DNA of 64,000 bases from assembly GCA_027924585.1 (NCBI GenBank), contig BSBM01000822.1:638001-702000 (forward strand), read 5' to 3'. Origin of the DNA: Larix kaempferi. Taxonomy: Eukaryota > Streptophyta > Pinopsida > Pinales > Pinaceae. The notes under the pieces are model-generated. The model was not told the DNA's origin. It made no database searches and worked only from the letters and a program-made list of their open reading frames with translations. A program made the translations under genes and the position numbers. This document shows, piece by piece, positions 23,578-35,779 of this stretch. Every line of letters begins with the position of its first letter. Positions within the stretch are counted from its first letter, which is position 1.

Positions 23578-24615
23578 TGTTAAAGTTTCACCTAGCAAAC
23601 TCAGCTAGGCCTTTCATCAAACACTTAGCCAACACTCTGATTTCAACCTCCAGTAAAGCTTCAACAATCATGCATTAAACTTGAACACATCCAACTGTAC
23701 TTTATGAGCATAAATACTAAATGACTAAGATCTGGAAATTATAGCAGCAGAATAAAAATGAAGAGAAGAAAAATTCAACACATTTGACACTATATATTTT
23801 GGGCAATGCCCCTGGAAAAACCTACGAGGGGAAAACCAGTCACAAGAGAGATATTTTTATTAGGCTTTACAGAGAAATTTCTGAGATACAACTTGCAATA
23901 ACAGCAGCAATAAATGACTGCCCTATACTTGAAAACTGTGCCACACAACACCTCGGTTTCTGTGCCTTTCTATGACAGTATGGGCTGTCAGCCTGTACAG
24001 TTGTATGGACTGCTACAGTCACCTCAAACAGCATGCCAAAACCAGAAAAATAAGGTGCAGACTGAACAGTTTTACCTCAGCGATTAATGACCTCGATTTC
24101 TGTGCTTATAATCCAGCCTTGAACTCTGTGCCTCCAACTCTGCTGTAAGGCCTGTCATAAAAATGTTGTACAATCTCTCTTCAATGCTGCAGTCTTTCTT
24201 GGGAATCGTGCCAGCCAAAAAATCTTGGGATTTGCGCCCCTTCAAGCTGTCTTTCTCCTCTCTCCTTGGCTTTCCTCTCACTCTCTCTCTTGGAATGCGT
24301 GCCACTATGTCCCACTCAAGCTGCTTTTATCTTCTCATTTAGGGTAACTGCCCTAACCCTTCATCTTCTACGGTCAAGATTAAATATTGGCTCACAAGAT
24401 CAATGGATGTGATTTATTCCCTCATTGAGATGACTTAAGTCACTTAAGTCACTCAAATATCATAGTCACTTTCACTTTACCCTAAAATAATAAAATACCC
24501 CAACTTGACTTTATAAAATCACTTTATAAAGTCACTTAAGTGAGACATTTGCTCGGAGTCTTGCATCCTAGGCACAATAAATGCAGAAGTACCTCCGAGC
24601 TACAAAAAACTAACA
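23578..24615 (-). repeat. 3' LTR of the gag-only Copia
   Basis: Left-hand LTR (3' in element orientation), sharing its sequence with 26328-27407. Outer boundary TGTTAAAG, inner boundary CTAACA. The adjacent purine-rich AAGAGGCAG, read on the minus strand just inside 24616, is the likely polypurine tract. Confidence 0.85.
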
Positions 24616-24759
24616 CTGCCTCTTAACGAGGGAGCTACTTTTGGCACCTCCACTTGGATCTGTCTCCAACCCCATCACTCCATTCGTTGTTGAAGCTGCT
24701 CCCTCTGAACCAGAAGGCCTCTCCGCCACCCACACTAGATCCTGTGCTATAGACCTGTG

Positions 24760-26205
24760 CTAGTCACCTTTGACACGAAAATTCACCTCACCCTCTTGAG
24801 TATCCTCCAGTGTCATCTCATACCAACTCGGTTTCTTGACTGAATTGGATGAAGTTTCACGCTCAACTATCTCAATCACCACTACTGAACCCAAGATCCA
24901 CCCGGACTCATTATCTACAGGCTGTCCCAACATCTTGTACATCCTACCATTTCGAATGCCAAGCACTCGTGCTGCATCTGAACTCTCTCCCTTCAGATAA
25001 ATAATTACCCGTCCATTACAAAATAGGACCACATATCCATCATCCTCTAGAGCTGACAATGAGAGTAAGTTTTTCCTCAGCTCTGATATTAGGTACACTT
25101 TGGCCACCTCCAAATGTCCTCCTCACTTCAATTGGAATCTAACCAATCCAACCCCCTCCACTACATGCGTGGTGTCGACCCCACCATCCACATGCATGTC
25201 TGTGGCGATATTTGTAATACTCAAGAACATTGTTCTTTTCCCTGTCATGTGATGCGATGCCTTGCTGTCCACAAACCATGCACCTGTGTCCTCACACTCT
25301 GCAACACTACTACTCAAAAGAAAAGAGACTAATGAGAACTCCTTCTCAAGCTTCTTAGAATACTCTTCTACCTCAGTTGATGCTACAGATGTTGCCTCTA
25401 CCTCTTTATTCTTGCCTTTCTTCTTGTTCGGACACTGGTCTGCATAGTGGCCAAAGTCTTGACATGCAAAGCATTTAACTTTGGTCAATTCTTTCTTGGA
25501 AGTGGATCCCCCACTCCCCTTCTTCCTGCTTTTTCTCTTCGCAACAAGAGCTACTTTCTCCTCGTCAACACCATCCTCTGCCTTCTTCTTGTCTCTACTC
25601 TGAGAACTCTCTCGGATCTCCTCCTTTGTAAAATCATCCCACAATCTCTCCCAATATGGAAATTTCTCTCTGCCCACCGCACACTTCACGAACACATCCC
25701 ACTCTTTGGTGAAGCCCTTCAAGGCTATGCACACCAACTCCGAGTTTGCAATGATCTCACCAAGGACACTCAACTCATCCTTCACCTGCCTAAGCCGGGT
25801 GAGATAAGAGGCCACATTCTCTCCCTTGGCCATCCTAGTGTTGTGGAGTTTGTCCTTCAAGGCCATCTTCCTGTTCTCATTCTTGTTCTCGTACAAGCTC
25901 TTCAGTGTATCCCACATTTCCTTGGTTGTCTGCTTCTCAGCCAAATGCAGAATCAGGTGGTCCCTCACTCCATATAGGAGTATCCTCTGTGTCCTTGCTT
26001 CCTTCACCTCATGGATGTCCAAAGCAATGGGATTTGCTAAAGGCAGTACCACTGTGGTACTAACAAACAACCATAGCTTGTTCTCTCTCAGAATAGCCGC
26101 AATCCTTTCCTTCCACTGTAGGTAGTTGGAGATCCCCTCCAACCTATCCTCGTACCTGATACTGGAAATCATCCCTTTTCCCTTCTTCTTCCAAGTAAAG
26201 CCCAC
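24760..26205 (-). pseudogene. Copia gag with protease start, broken and truncated
   Basis: Gag of the Copia UBN2 type: RYEDRLEGISNYLQWKERI near the start, and a CCHC knuckle CFACQDFGHYADQC about two-thirds along. The protease box reads DSKASHHMTG where active Copia proteases have D-S-G-A-S, so a key glycine is changed to Lys. A stop at 25123 separates a second segment (25113-24760) with LISELRKNLLSLSAL, the region after the protease. The coding remnant ends about 150 bp from the LTR, leaving no room for integrase or RT. The first ATG of this frame is at or close to 26205. Confidence 0.85.
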
Positions 26206-26327
26206 TCCCGCAAATCACTTGCAACCCAAGTGCCAAAATCTAAACCAAGCTGTACAACCAACAAAACACTTGCTCACAATTCTACCACTATTGTCCACTA
26301 AACCTCAGAGCCCTAGCTATGATACCA

Positions 26328-27407
26328 TGTTAAAGTTTCACCTAGCAAACTCAGCTAAGAATTTCATCAAACACTTAGCCAACACTCAGCTAAGAATTTC
26401 AACCTCCACTAAAGCTTCAACAGTCATGCATTAAACTCAAACACATCCAACTGTACTTTATGAGCAAAAATACTAAATGACTAAGATCTGGAAATTATAG
26501 CTGTAGAAATAAAAATGAACAACAGATAAATTCAACACATTTGACACTAGATATTTTGGGCAATGCCCCAGGAAAACCAGTCACAAGAGAGATATTTTGA
26601 TTAGGCTTCACAGAGAAATTTATGAGATTACAACTTGTAATAACAACAGCAATAAATGACTGTCCTATACTTTAAAACCGTGCCACACAACACCTTGATT
26701 TCTGTGCCTTTCTTTGACAGTCAGTATGGACTGTCAGCTATACGGACTGTCAGCCTGTACAAACTGCTACAGTCACTTAAAACAGCGTGACAAAACCAGA
26801 AAAATAAGATGCAGACTGAATGGTTTTACCTCAACAATTAATGACCTTGATTTCTATGCTTATAACCCAACCTTGAAATCTCTGCCTCCAACTCTGTGGT
26901 ACGACTTGTCTTTTCCAGCAGTATGACTTGTCATAAAAATGTTGTACAATCTCTCTTTAATGCTGCAGTATTTCTTGGGAATTGTGCCAACAAAGAACTC
27001 TTAGGATCTACGCCCCTTCAAGCTGTCTTTCTCCTCTTCTCCTTAGCTTTCCTCTTACTCTCTCTCTTGGAATGCATGCCACTATGTCTCACTTAAGCTT
27101 CTTTTATCTCCTCATTTTGGGTAATTTCCCTAACCCTTCATCTTCTTTAGTCAAGATTAAATCTTGGCTCACAAGATCAATGGATGTGATTTATTCCGTC
27201 ATTGAGATGACTTAAGTCACTCAAATATCATAAAGTCACTTTCACTTTACCCCAAAAGAATAAAAGACCTCAACTTGACTTTATAAAATCACTTTATAAA
27301 TACACTTTATAAATACACTTTATAAAGTCACTTAAGTGAGACATTTGCTCGGATTCCTGCATCCTAGGCACAATAAATAAGTACCTCCGAGCTACAAAAA
27401 GCTAACA
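26328..27407 (-). repeat. 5' LTR of the gag-only Copia
   Basis: Right-hand LTR (5' in element orientation). It pairs with 23578-24615 and has the same TG...CA termini. It carries small insertions and deletions and a local duplication (CAGCTAAGAATTTCA occurs twice at 26360-26405), showing independent decay since insertion. Confidence 0.85.
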
Positions 27408-28570
27408 TCAACCACACTTGTTGACTAGCCCTCGAGTCAACTCTAAATTGCATCTCCAAACAACGGGGCCAACTTGAGGACAACTTCGAGAGACTATAGT
27501 TTGAACATGTGGAAGGCTTGTAGCTCCTTGGTCTACTTGGCCAACAAAATATTTTTCCCTGCCACAAATGTCTGTTATTTCTCTTGATTTGGTTCTTGTC
27601 GATTTTTTTCCTAGACAATAGTACAATTAGTATTTGCAAGTGCATACATTTTTTGAAGAGTCATTTATCTTTCTTGTGCCATTGGCCTTGGTGAATTTGA
27701 GCTTGTGCTTGGTGAGAGGAAGTAAATTGTTGATCCAATTGTTTGTCTGCTTGTGAAATCTCTGCAAGCTTTGTTTCTTTCTGAGTTGGGTCAAGGAGTT
27801 GGTTTGCCTCATTTTGTAATTGCATAATTTTCTCTTGAAGGATTTATGTTGACTTCTCTCTGAATTTTACTATGGTCTTCCAAATTTTGTGTGGAGTTGT
27901 ATACCTCCCACATTTGTTCTATTGCAACTTGGAGTTGTGCTTCTGATTGTTCCACTTCTTGGACCAAGGGATCAAATGTTCCCATGAGCTTAAGAGTTTT
28001 TGATTCCCCATAAGTTTGTTTGTTGGGTTGTCAGTCATTCTATCCTGTTGACCTTCTGATCTACAAAGCACTGCAAGGAACCTTGTAATTTCTTTGTTTT
28101 CCCTGTGATATTTTGATCTTCTACTATTTCTTCCGTTTCAAGGTATGCCTTTCTGACTAGTGGCCACATTTGTGTAAACATGATCAGATTGCCTTTACCT
28201 CGTCAATGCAGAGGGCATGTTTGTCATGATGCAGAGTGTTGCATCTTGTTTACAAATCATCTACTTGTATATGGAATTGTTGATTTTCTTGCCGCAACTT
28301 TGAATTGCTTTGCTCAATGTTTAGCAACTTGTGTCGTAGTTCTTCTCCTAAAATTTGGTGGATTTTGATTTAGGTCATCTGTTGGTACTAGGTTCATTTT
28401 TGCCGAGATTGATTTGCAGTAATGGAGTGGAACTATAGGGCTCAATCTTGCTAGAGGCTGGCCATTGTGAATGGATTGGTTATTGTTACCGGATGAACTA
28501 GCAGGGCTAGTGTCCGATAGACAAATGCAAGAGAGAGTGACCATTGTCACCTTAGCCACTTCTCTAACTT
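27408..28570 (-). other. Degraded coding-like segment, minus strand, unidentified
   Basis: Broken minus-strand reading frames run through this interval with a plausible protein-like composition: a segment with NNNQSIHNGQPLARLSPIV near 28470, a Glu/Gln-rich coiled-coil-like stretch around 27900-27990, and GREKYFVGQVDQGATSL near 27540. Stops and frame changes are frequent. I recognise no domain. It could be an old retroelement gag or an unrelated degraded gene; alternatively the frames are chance. Confidence 0.25.
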
Positions 28571-29549
28571 CTTCGGAGAGTCGGAAGCTCCAAGGGGAGA
28601 GCTCTTTTGTGATCTACAAAAACACTTAGAATCTATGTCTTCTTGACAACAATGTTAGTGACTAGTGCCTTAGATAATAACTTTAAGAGAATGAAGAAGA
28701 CATACTATTCAATCAAGTGTGGATGTCCAAAAATAATGTAAAAGGTGGAATTCCAATAATCTAATTTCCTTTATGAGAGTGAAATAGCAATTATATCAGA
28801 TTTGTTAAGAAATGTATTGAAGGAAAAATCATTATCATCCACTTGTAAGAAACACTAAAAGTATCACCAGTATCCAAGCAACTTCAAACTTGCACTTGTA
28901 CACCATAAACCAAGATGATCACAGAATTATAGCAGCATGCAATGGTTGTCATGTATTGGCAATATATAAACAATTGTGCAGCAACTTTAAGACAATCAAT
29001 TAGGTATGTCAAAAGTAGATTCAATTACGCCTACAGTGCACTTATCAAAGGCAGTGGTATTGACCGTTAAGACAATAAGAAAGATGGAAGCAAATGCATA
29101 GCACTTTTGACCCAATTAATTACATTCATCAAATCAGAAAATATGTCAGTATAGCAGCATATCAGTAGATTATTGAATAATATAGCAGCTAGATATCTTC
29201 TTTCAATGTTAGGTATATGTCCAAGGTAGCATGAAACTTATGCAAGGGGTATTCTATGACTTTGTCACCAATATAGCAAACTGAACCAACACTTTTCAGA
29301 CCTCTGTTAGGGTATATTTCAGACCTACTTATACTGTATGTTAGTCCTCAAGTGGCAGCCAACTTTTATTGATGATTAACCTTTGTTATTGTTCACATGT
29401 GTAGGTACCAAAGACAGGAAGAGGGGCCCTGTAAAGGTGACTGCATGCTGCTCTAAGCAGACTTATGAAGTGCAGAAAAAGAGTCACTTTATAGGCTGTT
29501 ACAGCTCTTGAAAGATCCCAAATCTGAGACCGAGGTCTCTTAGATGAGG
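28571..29549 (+). other. Intron 4 interval without recognised features
   Basis: No domain or clear repeat is visible between the degraded segment and the purine tract. Confidence 0.35.
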
Positions 29550-29553
29550 GTCT

Positions 29554-29681
29554 AAGGAAGAGAGGAAGGAGATAGAGAAAAAAGAGAGGAAGAAGGTGAA
29601 GGAGGAATGGAAAGTGAGTGGGATCGAAGGAAAAAGGAGCAAAAAATAGGGCAGCGAAGGTAGAAGAGAAGATTAGGGAAA
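29554..29681 (+). repeat. Purine-rich tract (~130 bp)
   Basis: The plus strand is almost entirely A and G here, with GGAAG, GAGGAA and AGAAGG runs and few interruptions. Tracts like this can form triplexes and can imitate polypurine primer sites. It is not next to a recognised LTR. Confidence 0.7.
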
Positions 29682-29699
29682 CCGCTAAGGCATAAAAGA

Positions 29700-30300
29700 T
29701 GTTGCAACTGGAGTTTTGATTAGACTTTTTAGGTTTTTTTTAGGTTTTATTCTATGAAATTATGTACGTAAGATAAAAAATAAGACCTAGATTACACAAA
29801 AGAAGTAAATTTAACCTAAATAATATGTACAAAATCATCAAAATTGGAGTTTTTTAGGATTTTTCTATTTTTATTTTTTATTTTTAAGGCTCCTAAAATT
29901 TCTACCTAGGATTTCTAGGGACAATAAAGGCAGGCCAAATTCGTAGGAGGGAGGTCCGAAATTTTATGGAGGCTAAATTTTTTTTATTTTTTTTAGGATT
30001 TTTTTATATTTTAAATTTTTAGGGCTTCCTAAAATTTCACCCTAGGGTTTTTTGGGCTAAAGAAAGCAGAGCGAAATTGTAGGAGAGAGGGCCGAAATTT
30101 TAGGAAGGCCAAAAAATCAATTTTTTTATTTTTATTTTTAGGGTTTTTGTCATGAAATTGCAAACCTAATTCTAACCCTAATTCTCCCATGAAAATGCAA
30201 AATTACACATGAAAATGCAAGTTTAACCTAGCAATAATATTTACAAAAATACAAACTAGGGTTTGATTTAGAGAAAATAGACAAACTTGGAGTTTTAAGG
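29700..30300. repeat. Tandem ~130-145-bp AT-rich repeat
   Basis: Two similar units, about 29850-29969 and 29970-30114, each with an A/T-rich part followed by CTCCTAAAATTTC or TTCCTAAAATTTC, GGCC/GTCCGAAATTTTA and GGAGGCTAAA or GGAAGGCCAAA. A partial third unit follows at 30115-30150. No coding content. Confidence 0.6.
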
Positions 30301-31290
30301 TTTTACCCTAACCCTAGGGCATCAAGGAAGATGGCCTTCCTTTTGAGAAAAGTACTTGCAAAGTTTGGCAAACTAGGGCCTTCTTAAACAACTACAAGAG
30401 TTGGTTAAAGGAGGCCTAGTTAGGGAAAAACTTGGAGACCTAAAGCTCAAGCTTCAAAGGACTCCTTCTAGAGGAGGTCCCTCACAACGCCAGGGTGACT
30501 AAAGGTTGAAAATGACCTAGCTTAGACAAAATGCAGCATTAATGGCTACCATTCAACCAAGAACAAGCATCATCATTCAACATTTAACAAAGAGAAATCA
30601 ACATTTAACCGAGTTATTAAATTCAAATCGGTTGAGTCACTACCGATTCCAAGTCCGAGTCCGAGTTGACCTTCAATCGATTTCGAGTATGAATCCAAGT
30701 TTTAAAACATTTCTAAATACACATGCCAAGGACAGCCTAGAACATTGGACTTTGATGCAGAAATTCTTCAAGAAATGGTCTCCCTATGAGAATACACCTT
30801 TGGCTAGTGACCTAGCATATACTGCAACAATGAAAGATTGGACCTGCAGTCACTCGTAAATGATGCAAACTACAAGCAATCTACCAATTACTAAAGCATA
30901 TAAGAAAAGAAAGAGATATTCATTTACTTTCTTTCAAGTAGTAAATTTTACTATTCATTGAACTAAATCAACTAACCTTTGCAATAAAGAAGGTTTAAAC
31001 ATTTTTTTTTGTAATTTAGAACTTACATTATATCACAAAAATAATTACATAGAGATACAGTCCATCTGGGCCTCTCATCGAGAGAAAACAACCCAGGTAA
31101 ATAGTCTTTTGAACATAATACATAATGACAAAAAAATCCCTGAAACTTCTATTAGACTTCATACATAAGAATGGACTCCATATCTAAGACTGGCGGTTGC
31201 TAGCCAAGCTGAGAATTGAGCTAAACCAAACAATTGAAACAATTGATTATCCAGCAAGACAAAACATAATTATAAGAAGCAAGAGACAAG
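30301..31290 (+). other. Intron 4 interval without recognised features
   Basis: A 105-codon plus-strand frame at 30542-30859 has no recognisable domain and no context to support it. Nothing else stands out. Confidence 0.35.
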
Positions 31291-31294
31291 AAAA

Positions 31295-31944
31295 TTACTG
31301 AGAGGGACCGATATCCATTTGCGGTTTGGTTTGAGGTGGTTCCAAGGTGTCCGCGTTAGGGCTAGAAACTTCGCGTTTGATACCGCTTGTGCCAGTTGCT
31401 AATCGACCATCTTTCTTTAGAAAGATCTCTGCTTGCCCATCATTCTTCACTGAAACCTCTATGTCCGTCGTTTGTTCCTCTTCCTTCACCACAGGGGGGT
31501 TGTTGATTCGGGCGTTGTTCTCTTCTCGCTAAATCTCGTTCTCCATTTCTACCTTTGGTTCCCAGCGAATCACACCGTCCTCTCCAATGACAACGAGCAG
31601 GGGTGAAGGAAGGCCAAATAGTTCGACGATATCCCCACACCAATCGAGGACAGTTTTCATGCGATGTGCAAAGTCCTGAATTCAGGCCTTCGAGTCTTCC
31701 TCGAATTCCCTAACGTCATTCCGGATCTCCAACAAAGTATCCGTCATGAAGGCCAGGTGTCGTGCAATTCCCTTGCGAACGTTCTTGTCGACCTTTGCCC
31801 TGTCTGTTGGGGGCCTTGTGGCACTCCTGAACCATGTTGCATCGTCCCCCACCGATTACCAACACACAAATCAGTCGCGGACTTCCTTTCCTGGTTAGCA
31901 ATGGCATAGAGAGGTTGCAAGAGCTCGAGACTGTTATCACTCAA
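31295..31944 (-). pseudogene. Degraded unidentified ORF next to the giant LTR (gag-like position)
   Basis: Minus-strand protein-like sequence with one frameshift near 31750 and two in-frame stops (about 31680 and 31530). Segments include LELLQPLYAIANQERKSATD, DTLLEIRNDVREFEEDSKA, LDWCGDIVELFGLPSPLLVV and a charged C-terminus ending PQMDIGPSQ. I recognise no family. It begins at the inner edge of LTR-like unit A and has the same orientation as that unit's TATA-like site, the usual place for gag after a 5' LTR. Its start overlaps the unit terminus by a few codons, which is odd. Function unknown. Confidence 0.4.
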
Positions 31945-33239
31945 AGTGTAGCTACCACCAAAGGTATCCTATCCGAGATGGTAGAGGTAGGGTAGCTAAC
32001 CAAGTGACACCGCAAGGGCCTCGTCCACTATTGTAAAGGGGTAGTTGTCACACCGGATGGACTCTTGTCACTTTAGATCAAGTTCATGCAAGATCAATGG
32101 GGAGACCCTTACTAGCCTATGAGTGCTAGCGAACCAACAAAAGGTACTCTAAAGGTTAAGAATGAAGCACAAGAGTAGATCTTGGGTGGATAAGTCTAGA
32201 TCTAGGGAAATGTAGTGATGTATGGGAAGTAAGAGTAGGTTGAGGAGGATTAGGCAAGGATAAATGCTCAACCTAGGAAAGTTTGTATCAGTATTGGAGT
32301 TAAGCTATTAGATCCAGATTGATCTAGTGCCAAATAAAAATACCCAAGTGGGACCGACCTAAGGTTTAGGCAAATAATGGATATGTGGACCCAAATGAGG
32401 AGTTAATGAGTGAAATGACACTAGAGCAAGTTCTTGAGATTAGATATGGCAATTAGAGAGGGTTCAAGCAAGACCCACGTGATAGATCTAAAGAAACAAT
32501 GAGAATACCAAGGAGGGCATCCCACCTAGAAGTGACTAGTGCTAGATCCAAGGGAAAATGGAGTCGGATTGAGTTCAAATTTCAGATCTAGAGTTTATTA
32601 ATTATTTCTAAAGTGGGTTTTAAATATTAATCCCAAAGCATTGCCAGATCCATCAGATCTACAAAATGAGGGTTTTAACAATGAGGGTTTTAATGGTGAC
32701 AATTGGAATAGATCCCGTAACAACAAAAATAAAATGAATCACACGTGGAAATACTTGCGGCCACCTTGCAAATTGATGATCTTCCCAAACTGAAGCAATA
32801 AAGAGTGAGATCCAACCTCTCCAAGTGAAATCCCTATGATCCCAAGATGACCAATGCGCCCTTCCTTGCCAAAACGATCTACAGTGAGAATTGAATCAAA
32901 CAAGAAATAATTAATAAACTATACGATAGCAAAGATAAATCACAAAGCATCAAAATGATCACTACAATAAAGATACTCCCTGAGATGCAAGACATCTTGA
33001 GGGAGAGAGATGGAGTCTCCCCACAATAGCACTCCCTTCAAATCGCCTTCCTTCACTACCACACGGCCCCTGCAAAAAATGGTTATGGAGAGAGATAGAT
33101 CCACAATAATGTCGAAGAGAAAAGACTTTACAATCACTTGCAAGAACATTGACAAAGCTTCCAAGAGTTTTTGCAAAAATATTTTCATTATGCCGGAAAG
33201 CCAAGAGCCAAAAGTGCCTTTACAATGAGGGGAGTCTCT

Positions 33240-33250
33240 CCTTTAAATAG
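33240..33250 (-). promoter_or_regulatory. TATA-like site of LTR-like unit A
   Basis: CTATTTAAAGG on the minus strand, followed by CTCCCCTCATTGTAA. The same arrangement occurs in copy B at 48145-48135. A comparable site, CTATATAAG then CTCCCCTCTCATTTGTAA, lies near 42167-42130. Conservation in three places fits an LTR core promoter. Confidence 0.4.
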
Positions 33251-34640
33251 GAATGAGAGAGACCAAAACCCTAACCACTTTTTGAATGAGTGGTTGAGAT
33301 CACAAGATACAACAATGATAATCAATGGCTAAGATGAGCCGAAATAAAATATACATGGATCACTCAAAATAGAGGGGACGTCCTCCCTCAATGACGCCCT
33401 AGGGGGGATGTGAGACATAAAACATGACTAGGGACATGATATAACAGCATAACATGGTGGGGGGGTCTAGGAGATCAAGTCTTCGGTAGACTAAGGCCCC
33501 ACCCACATCAAATACAATACATCATGTGATAAAGTGTCTAAAGACACTAGGACGTGTGTCCAAAAATACATAATAAAACCCCCAAAACGCCAAATGGGAT
33601 GACGTGTGGACCCCACTAATGCCGGAACAAATGCTGGAGGGTGTGAAAAACATCATCAAAATATCCCGGACCAATCTCATGCCATTTCCTTGCCCCATTA
33701 AGCCAAATCGATTTCCTTTTCTAGCCATTCCCTTGCCAGAAAAACACCTCTAGAAACACAAAAATTACTGTAACTCTGTCAAGTGTCCCAGGCACAAAAC
33801 TGACTACACGAAAATGTCTAGAGATGGGGTAATATGGTAATAATGACTGGCTGGACCCCCATCCCCTCAGGAGCGCCCTAGAAGAACATGCATGCTCAAT
33901 GAAAGTGTTGGATAGGCCATTTCTTAATGGCAAAATGCAATAAAGTGGTAATCTGACCATATCATCACCTGAAAATGCCCGGAACTGGTAACCAAGTGCA
34001 CCAATGGACTCAGAATGCCCAAATCCACTAGGAATGAGTACTCATACACCATGTGACCATCAAGTGATAGCTCTGTAAGCTCATCCATGCCAGGAATAAT
34101 AAAATGATGGCCTGTAAATAATAATAATGATAAAAATCCATCAAACCATCATCTGAAACTGTTGTTTGAGGCATGGAACCATCTAATAGACACATTGACC
34201 ATGAATAATACATCTCGAACACTGTCTTCCCAAACTCATCCTAGACCCTGCGGTTGACTTGGTTAAACTAGGTTGACCAGGTCAAAGATGATCAAAATAA
34301 TGATCCAGACCATGAATAACTGCTGCTACAAGTACAAATGGTTAAGATGTGCTCCTTCAATTATATTAGTAGCTAGAATAAAGCATCAGGTGATGTTTAA
34401 CTGGCAAAAGCATGTAAATAATATAATAGAAATAAGTCTAGATCAAAGTGGTTAGCCACTATAAACAAGTATCTCAAGTTTATACTCGTTTACAGACTGG
34501 AACAATTTGCTAATCATGGGCGAGGGTGGAAAAACAAAGGTTAGGCTAAGGTAAAGATTTGACAACCTCAACACTGCAATCTCTCGGATGAAGGAACTAG
34601 GACAACCACCTATACATATGATGGATAGACAATAACACGG

Positions 34641-35735
34641 TGTAGATTTTTCTGAGTTTTCAGCTTGCTGGTTTTAATGTCAATATTTTTCAGTTTAAAT
34701 GTTCAGCTCAGTTTTGGATGGTTGGAAAATTTAACAATATATTTCAGACAATTTAAAACACTGCTGTAACTCAATCTTATGACAGAAAATTAAATAAATG
34801 CACACACACAGGAAATTTTCAGACACAATTTTTTGGCCAATAGCCCTGGAAAAACCCCCACGGGGAAAACCAGTAAGAGAGAGAATTTCTTATTTCTTCA
34901 GTAATTTTCAGTACAACAATTTTCAGTCAAAATGTACTTATCTCAACCAGAAAAATCACCCAAATGCTGCCTCGAAAACTGTGCCTGTCTGCTGCCTCGT
35001 TTTCTGTGCAAGAACAACACCTCAAAATTTGTGTTGAACACCTCGAAAACTGTGCAGAAAAACTATCTTGATTTCTATGCCAGAAAGTACAGTCCATACA
35101 GTTGTACGGACCTCAAAATCTGTGCCTCAAATTTATGGGAAAACGTGATTTCTATCTAGACATCCATGCCACTTGCCTCGGGAAATGTGCCCAGCAACCT
35201 GTTTGGAAAACCGTGCCCCATCCTCGGGATGTGTGCCCAAGTTATTCTCTCGAAAACTGTGCCCAGAATCCGTACTGTACGGTCACCTCGAGATTCATGT
35301 TGTACTAAAAATGCTACCTAGAAAATTGTGTTGTGCATTTAATGCTCTCCTAGCTGTCTCGATTTCTATGCCAGCTGAAACTTGCTCAAATGCTCTCCTC
35401 GATTTATGTGCTCACTCTCTCTTCTCTTCTCCTCACTCTCATCTCAAGAATGAGTCTCACTTTGCCTCCCTTGCCTTTTTGGGTGAAACCCTAGGGTGAG
35501 TGAATGGACACTCAATCCAATGGCTGAGATTGGATGAGATTAATTGCTCATTAAATCCCATTTAATATTATTTCACTCACCTCACTTAAATTTTTCCCAA
35601 AAGTGACTTTAAGTTATAAAGTCACATTAAATGCTTTTCACAAGTCATTTAATGCAAGGGTCACTTTATTTCCCCCTTTAAGTGACTTAGGCAAAAAGTC
35701 ACTAGGGAAACACTTCCTAGGTACAAAAATCAACA
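34641..35735 (-). repeat. 3' LTR of the RT-deleted Copia
   Basis: Complete 1,095-bp LTR, TGTAGATTTT at 34641 to ATCAACA at 35735 (minus-strand reading TGTTGAT...CTACA). It contains about 14 variants of CTCGAAAACTGTGCC between 34970 and 35412. The flank CACGG (34636-34640) would be the left target duplication; its partner has been deleted with the right LTR end. Confidence 0.88.
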
Positions 35736-35779
35736 CTCCCTCTTACCGAGGAAGGTGTTCTGCACCACTCCCAACTTGT

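Larger units (their letters stand above)
23578..27407 (-). mobile_element. Copia-type LTR retrotransposon encoding only gag-protease (non-autonomous)
   Basis: Minus-strand element in intron 4 with LTRs of about 1.04 and 1.08 kb that are similar but visibly diverged. On the minus strand the LTR begins TGTTAG and ends TTTAACA. The primer-binding site TGGTATCATAGC abuts the right-hand (5') LTR and differs at one base from the usual Copia initiator-tRNA-Met site. Imperfect target duplication: TCAAT at 23573 and TCAAC at 27408. The interior is only 1.7 kb and holds gag and part of protease; integrase, RT and RNase H are missing. Confidence 0.88.

Noticed and set aside
30542-30859. 105-codon plus-strand frame in intron 4
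   Set aside because: No domain, no neighbouring element, ordinary length for chance.
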